Assembly: GCA_022567855.1 (NCBI GenBank)
Contig: JADFGE010000077.1
Location: forward strand, 1 to 9,696
Reading direction: 5' to 3'
Length of the DNA stretch: 9,696 nucleotides
DNA from: Planctomycetota bacterium
Lineage (GTDB): Bacteria; Planctomycetota; Phycisphaerae; Phycisphaerales; SM1A02
Part shown: in pieces, positions 7,412 through 9,696 of the stretch
Layout of the letters: the number at the start of each line of letters is the position of its first letter
Position numbering within the stretch: position 1 is the first letter of the stretch
Translations under genes and position numbers: made by a program
Notes under the pieces: model-generated
What the model saw: only the letters and a program-made list of their open reading frames with translations
The model's database searches: none
Told to the model about the DNA's origin: nothing

Positions 7412-8122
7412 ATGAGATCCGACCGACTCGTTCAATTGATTGCCCTCATCATCACCATCGTCAGCACATCGGTGTGTGGCGGTCTACTGCCGGTGATGAC
7501 GAAGATCGCCGAACAGCACACGCTGCGCTACACCGACATTGCGGTCGAAGGCGCGCCGCCATTTGTGGTCCTGGGAACGGCGATCGGCGCGGTGCGCGGC
7601 ATCATCGTGGATTACCTCTGGATCAAAGTGAACCTCAGGAAGCAGGCGGGGCTGTACTTCGAGGTGATGGCCGACGCCGACCTGATCACCAAGCTCCAGC
7701 CCCGATTTGCCGCGGTCTGGGCCTTTCAGGGCCATAATATGGCCTACAACATCTCCGTCATTCACAACACCGCTGAGGAACGCTGGGAATGGGTGAAGGC
7801 GGGGATTAACCTCGTGCGCAACAAGGGGCTGCGCTACAACCCCAACGACCTGCAACTGCATAAGGAGCTCGCGTTCTGGTTCTCGCACAAGATCGAAGGT
7901 GTCGCGGATGATGCTCATTTCTACTACAAGACGGAGCTGGCCCGCGAATGGCACTATGTGCTCGGGGCGCCGCCGGCCGGCCCTACGGGCTCGCGACTCG
8001 CGCTGGGCGCTGGGCCGCGCTCAGCACTGCGGCCTTCTCGCGGTGGGCCTGGCCCAGAACTCCCTCGACCCTGGTCCAGCGAGTGGCGCACCCAGCAACG
8101 GTCCGGCGGGTGCGCCACTTAG
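7412..8122 (+). CDS. Conserved uncharacterised membrane-anchored protein, truncated and joined to foreign sequence
   Basis: Only residues 1 to about 188 (to base about 7975) look like a genuine protein. They contain an N-terminal membrane anchor (about 7-27), GAVRGIIVDYLWIKVNLRK (59-77), LQPRF then VWAFQGHNMAYNISV (95-116), and EERWEWVKAGINLVRNKGL (122-140), with helical, TPR-like character. From memory the same blocks, ending in EWHxVLGAPP, recur in an uncharacterised family of planctomycetes and other bacteria whose members are several hundred residues long. After GAPP (185-188) the frame continues with 48 residues rich in Gly, Pro, Arg and Ser that resemble nothing and lie in the high-G+C part. 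The gene is therefore cut. It starts 35 bases after the permease, with GAGAGA before the ATG, and probably belongs to the same operon. The function is unknown. Confidence 0.72.
   Translation: MRSDRLVQLIALIITIVSTSVCGGLLPVMTKIAEQHTLRYTDIAVEGAPPFVVLGTAIGAVRGIIVDYLWIKVNLRKQAGLYFEVMADADLITKLQPRFAAVWAFQGHNMAYNISVIHNTAEERWEWVKAGINLVRNKGLRYNPNDLQLHKELAFWFSHKIEGVADDAHFYYKTELAREWHYVLGAPPAGPTGSRLALGAGPRSALRPSRGGPGPELPRPWSSEWRTQQRSGGCAT
7961..7985. other. Probable junction between two genomes
   Basis: Left of this point the coding style, base composition (57% G+C at 7741-7800) and gene orientation fit the operon; right of it G+C rises to 77% (7981-8040) and genes face the other way. The family match of the 7412 gene stops at about 7975. 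The join falls in a G+C run with GGCCGGCC at 7975-7982, where short shared sequence could mislead an assembler. From here to 8081 no gene is recognisable on either strand. Confidence 0.65.
8082..8119 (-). terminator. Perfect 12-bp inverted repeat after the solute-binding protein gene
   Basis: AGTGGCGCACCC at 8082-8093 and its exact complement GGGTGCGCCACT at 8108-8119 enclose a 14-base loop. It begins 17 bases beyond the stop codon of the - strand gene, where a terminator is expected. No T-run follows on either strand, so it may be a U-less terminator or an RNA-stabilising hairpin, as is common in high-G+C bacteria. Confidence 0.5.
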
Positions 8123-8135
8123 CATCCGGCCAGGG

Positions 8136-9362
8136 CTACTTGCCCACCGACGCCAGGGCCTCCGTGGCGAACGCCGCGGCGTCGAGAAGGTCCTGGGCGT
8201 ACGTCGGCCTCGACTCGCTCCAGGTGTAGATGACCCCCTCTTCCCTACGGGAGCCGTCGGCCACCGTGTCCTTCGTGATGTCGAGGCGTATGGAGTCGTT
8301 GCCCGAGGCCTCCTGCATCATCTCCTGGCCCTCCTTCGAGAGCCACCAATTCGCGAAGAACTTCTGGGCGTTCGGGTTCTTCGGCGTCTCCATCAGGAAC
8401 ATCGTGCCCGAGCCCGAAGAGAGCCGCCCGCCCTCGCGCGTGTAGTGGGGGAAGTCTGCCTCGACCGGCAGACCGTCGTTCTCCGCCTTCAGGACCTCGG
8501 ACCGGCATGCGAACAGGCAGATCGCGTACTTGCCGAGGGCCAGCTGCTCGGCCGCCTGCCGGGCGTCATCGGCGATCGTCACGTCCATCTCGGTGAGCAG
8601 CGTCCGCAGGAACTCCTCGCCCACGTCCGGGTGGGTCCAGTAGTCGAGCACCACCGACCCCACTCCGGCCAGCCGGGGGTCGCGCATGACGATCTGCCCC
8701 TTGTACTTCGGGTCGAGCAGGTCCTGGAGCGTCTGGATGTCATTCGGGTCCACGAGGTCGGTGTTGTAAGTGATGTCCGACTTCGATGCGTTGGCCGCGA
8801 AGGCGAACAGGTACTGCTGGGTGTCGGCGTCCAGCCAGTGGAAGCGGCCATCGAGCCAGGCGGAGAGGTCCAGCACCTCGGGGTGGAACAGCAGCGGCTC
8901 GATGGGGCGGAGCGCGTTCGCGGGCAGCAGCCTCGTGTTGGCCGTGCCGGACCCGCCCATCCACACGTCGAGCTCGAACTTGCCTCCCGCGCGCTCGGCG
9001 AGGGTCTTGTCCGCGTTCTGCCGCGACGAGCCGGTCGAGAAGATCACGTTGATCCCGTACTTCTCCTCGAACCTCGGCAGCAGGTCCTTGAGGTTGGACC
9101 GCCCGAGCGACCCGGCGATGAAGGTGACCACCTCACCCTCCGCTTGCGCCGCCTCGAGCAGCGTATCCCACTCTGCCTGGAAGGCGGCGGCCGCGTCGAG
9201 CGTCGCCGTCGGCTGGGGCGGCACCGGAGTCGCGGTCGGGTCATCCCCCCCACACGCGGCCAGCAGCAGCGCCAGCATGCCCACGAAGCCCACAAGCACG
9301 CCGCCCCGCAAGAAGCGGTGGGCCTGCGCGTTCGCGTTTCTCACCTCAACGTCGGTACTCAT
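8136..9362 (-). CDS. Extracellular solute-binding lipoprotein, iron(III)-type ABC uptake family
   Basis: Captures a solute outside the membrane and hands it to an ABC importer; the family (AfuA/FbpA-like, bacterial extracellular solute-binding family 1) often binds ferric iron or small organic ligands. The 408-residue product has a lipoprotein signal: hydrophobic core at about 20-36 and lipobox LLAAC with Cys37, then a Thr/Pro linker (41-55). The mature part contains GEVVTFIAGSLGRSN (strand and turn near the start), GINVIFSTGSS, ELDVWMGGSGTANTRLL, TYNTDLVDPNDIQTLQDLLDPKYKGQI and NAQKFFANWWLSKEGQEMM, blocks typical of this fold. The frame is open back to a GTG at 9446, but a good ribosome site and promoter support the ATG at 9362. 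No permease or ATPase gene for it is in the window; they may be lost beyond the junction. The ligand cannot be assigned. Codon use is strongly G/C-ending. Confidence 0.9.
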   Translation of the reverse strand: MSTDVEVRNANAQAHRFLRGGVLVGFVGMLALLLAACGGDDPTATPVPPQPTATLDAAAAFQAEWDTLLEAAQAEGEVVTFIAGSLGRSNLKDLLPRFEEKYGINVIFSTGSSRQNADKTLAERAGGKFELDVWMGGSGTANTRLLPANALRPIEPLLFHPEVLDLSAWLDGRFHWLDADTQQYLFAFAANASKSDITYNTDLVDPNDIQTLQDLLDPKYKGQIVMRDPRLAGVGSVVLDYWTHPDVGEEFLRTLLTEMDVTIADDARQAAEQLALGKYAICLFACRSEVLKAENDGLPVEADFPHYTREGGRLSSGSGTMFLMETPKNPNAQKFFANWWLSKEGQEMMQEASGNDSIRLDITKDTVADGSRREEGVIYTWSESRPTYAQDLLDAAAFATEALASVGK

Positions 9363-9366
9363 GATT

Positions 9367-9374
9367 CTCCCCTC
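9367..9374 (-). promoter_or_regulatory. Ribosome binding site fixing the start of the solute-binding protein
   Basis: Read on the - strand, GAGGGGAG lies 4 bases before the ATG at 9362-9360. It favours this start over the in-frame GTG at 9446, which abuts the -10 box of the predicted promoter and would not be transcribed from it. Confidence 0.6.
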
Positions 9375-9446
9375 ACGATGGCTGATCCCCGGTTCCGGCC
9401 TGCGCCGCGCTCGGGAAGCCCGGCCTCCCGTGCGATGCGAGGCCAC

Positions 9447-9474
9447 GCTATACGCACTCGCAGCGCCGCGTCAA
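9447..9474 (-). promoter_or_regulatory. Sigma70-like promoter of the solute-binding protein gene
   Basis: On the - strand TTGACG (9474-9469, five of six consensus bases) is followed after 16 bases by TATAGC (9452-9447, four of six). Transcription would begin near 9440, giving a leader of about 80 bases before the ATG at 9362. It lies in the only sizeable gap between the two - strand genes. This is a sequence match only. Confidence 0.45.
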
Positions 9475-9503
9475 TGCCACGGGGCAAGAAGCGCGCACCC
9501 AGA

Positions 9504-9696
9504 TCAGGCGCGCACGCAGCGCATGGTGGTGATATCGGGCGGCACGGTGACGCCGAGCGCCGCCCACGAATCGCCCCCGTCTCTCGTTGCGTACAGCTCG
9601 CCGCTCCGGAGGCCGAGGTACAGGTTGTCCGGCTCCTCCTCGTCGAACACGATCGCTTCGGCGAACCTGGTGCTGGTCTCCTCCAGCCCGTTCTCC
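9504..9696 (-). CDS. BNR/Asp-box beta-propeller protein, 3' end only
   Basis: Only the last 63 residues are present; the gene continues beyond the right edge. The end reads as two propeller strands: FAEAIVFDEEEPDNLYLG, a pattern repeated in BNR/YCF48-like propellers, then an Asp-box TRDGGDSW (bases 9587-9564) fitting S/T-x-D-x-G-x-[ST]-W. It terminates with TGA at 9506-9504. Such proteins are often annotated as sialidase-like or photosystem II assembly factor-like glycosidase relatives, but the Asp-box is structural and does not show an enzymatic activity. It is too short for the track of long frames, but uninterrupted. It lies upstream of, and in the same direction as, the solute-binding protein gene, with a 141-base gap that carries a promoter. 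Confidence 0.7.
   Translation of the reverse strand, partial: ENGLEETSTRFAEAIVFDEEEPDNLYLGLRSGELYATRDGGDSWAALGVTVPPDITTMRCVRA

Noticed and set aside
7948..8229. Overlapping + strand frame of 93 codons across the join
   Set aside because: It straddles the composition break and overlaps both neighbouring genes in another frame; its residues are Arg/Ala/Trp-rich without motif.
9363..9446. Longer N-terminus of the solute-binding protein from GTG at 9446
   Set aside because: The extra 28 residues are Arg-rich and precede the lipoprotein signal; the GTG abuts the predicted -10 box, and a good ribosome site stands before the ATG at 9362.
1..9696. CRISPR arrays, tRNA or rRNA genes, insertion sequences
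   Set aside because: No regularly spaced direct repeats, cloverleaf-like segments, ribosomal RNA stretches or transposase motifs were seen on either strand by eye.

Overview
The window looks like a metagenomic contig made of two unrelated parts that meet near base 7975. Bases 1 to about 7975 carry six genes, all on the + strand and packed with gaps of -1 to 35 bases, so they read as one operon whose promoter lies upstream of the window. Protein style suggests a planctomycete-type bacterium (Planctomycetes/Phycisphaerae); this is an inference from remembered family resemblance, not a search. From about 7975 to the end the DNA is visibly richer in G+C (hand counts: 57% at 2281-2340 and 7741-7800, against 77% at 7981-8040, 72% at 8881-8940 and 67% at 9061-9120). 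Both genes there are on the - strand and resemble Chloroflexota (SAR202-like) proteins.

Left part: three SPFH (stomatin/prohibitin/HflKC) membrane proteins come first: an HflK-like gene cut by the left edge (3-1466), an HflC-like gene starting inside its stop codon (1466-2476), and a second HflK-like gene (2480-4012). They are followed by an ABC-2 type ATPase with an acidic tail holding three copies of a short leucine motif (4033-5256), its large multi-spanning permease with a big soluble domain between membrane segments (5271-7376), and the N-terminal part of an uncharacterised conserved protein (7412 to about 7975). The arrangement suggests a membrane transport or remodelling machine embedded in or scaffolded by an SPFH assembly. 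No FtsH protease, the usual HflKC partner, is in the window.

Right part, read leftwards: the 3' end of a BNR/Asp-box beta-propeller gene (9696-9504), a sigma70-like promoter (9474-9447), a lipoprotein of the iron-type ABC solute-binding family (9362-8136), and a perfect 12-bp inverted repeat that may end its transcription (8119-8082).

The sixth left-hand gene loses family resemblance exactly where base composition shifts, and the open frame then runs on for 48 codons of nonsense-like sequence to a stop at 8122. An assembly chimera is the simplest explanation; a real recombination is possible. No RNA genes, CRISPR arrays, insertion sequences or origins were seen, and there is no gene-free stretch over 300 bases.
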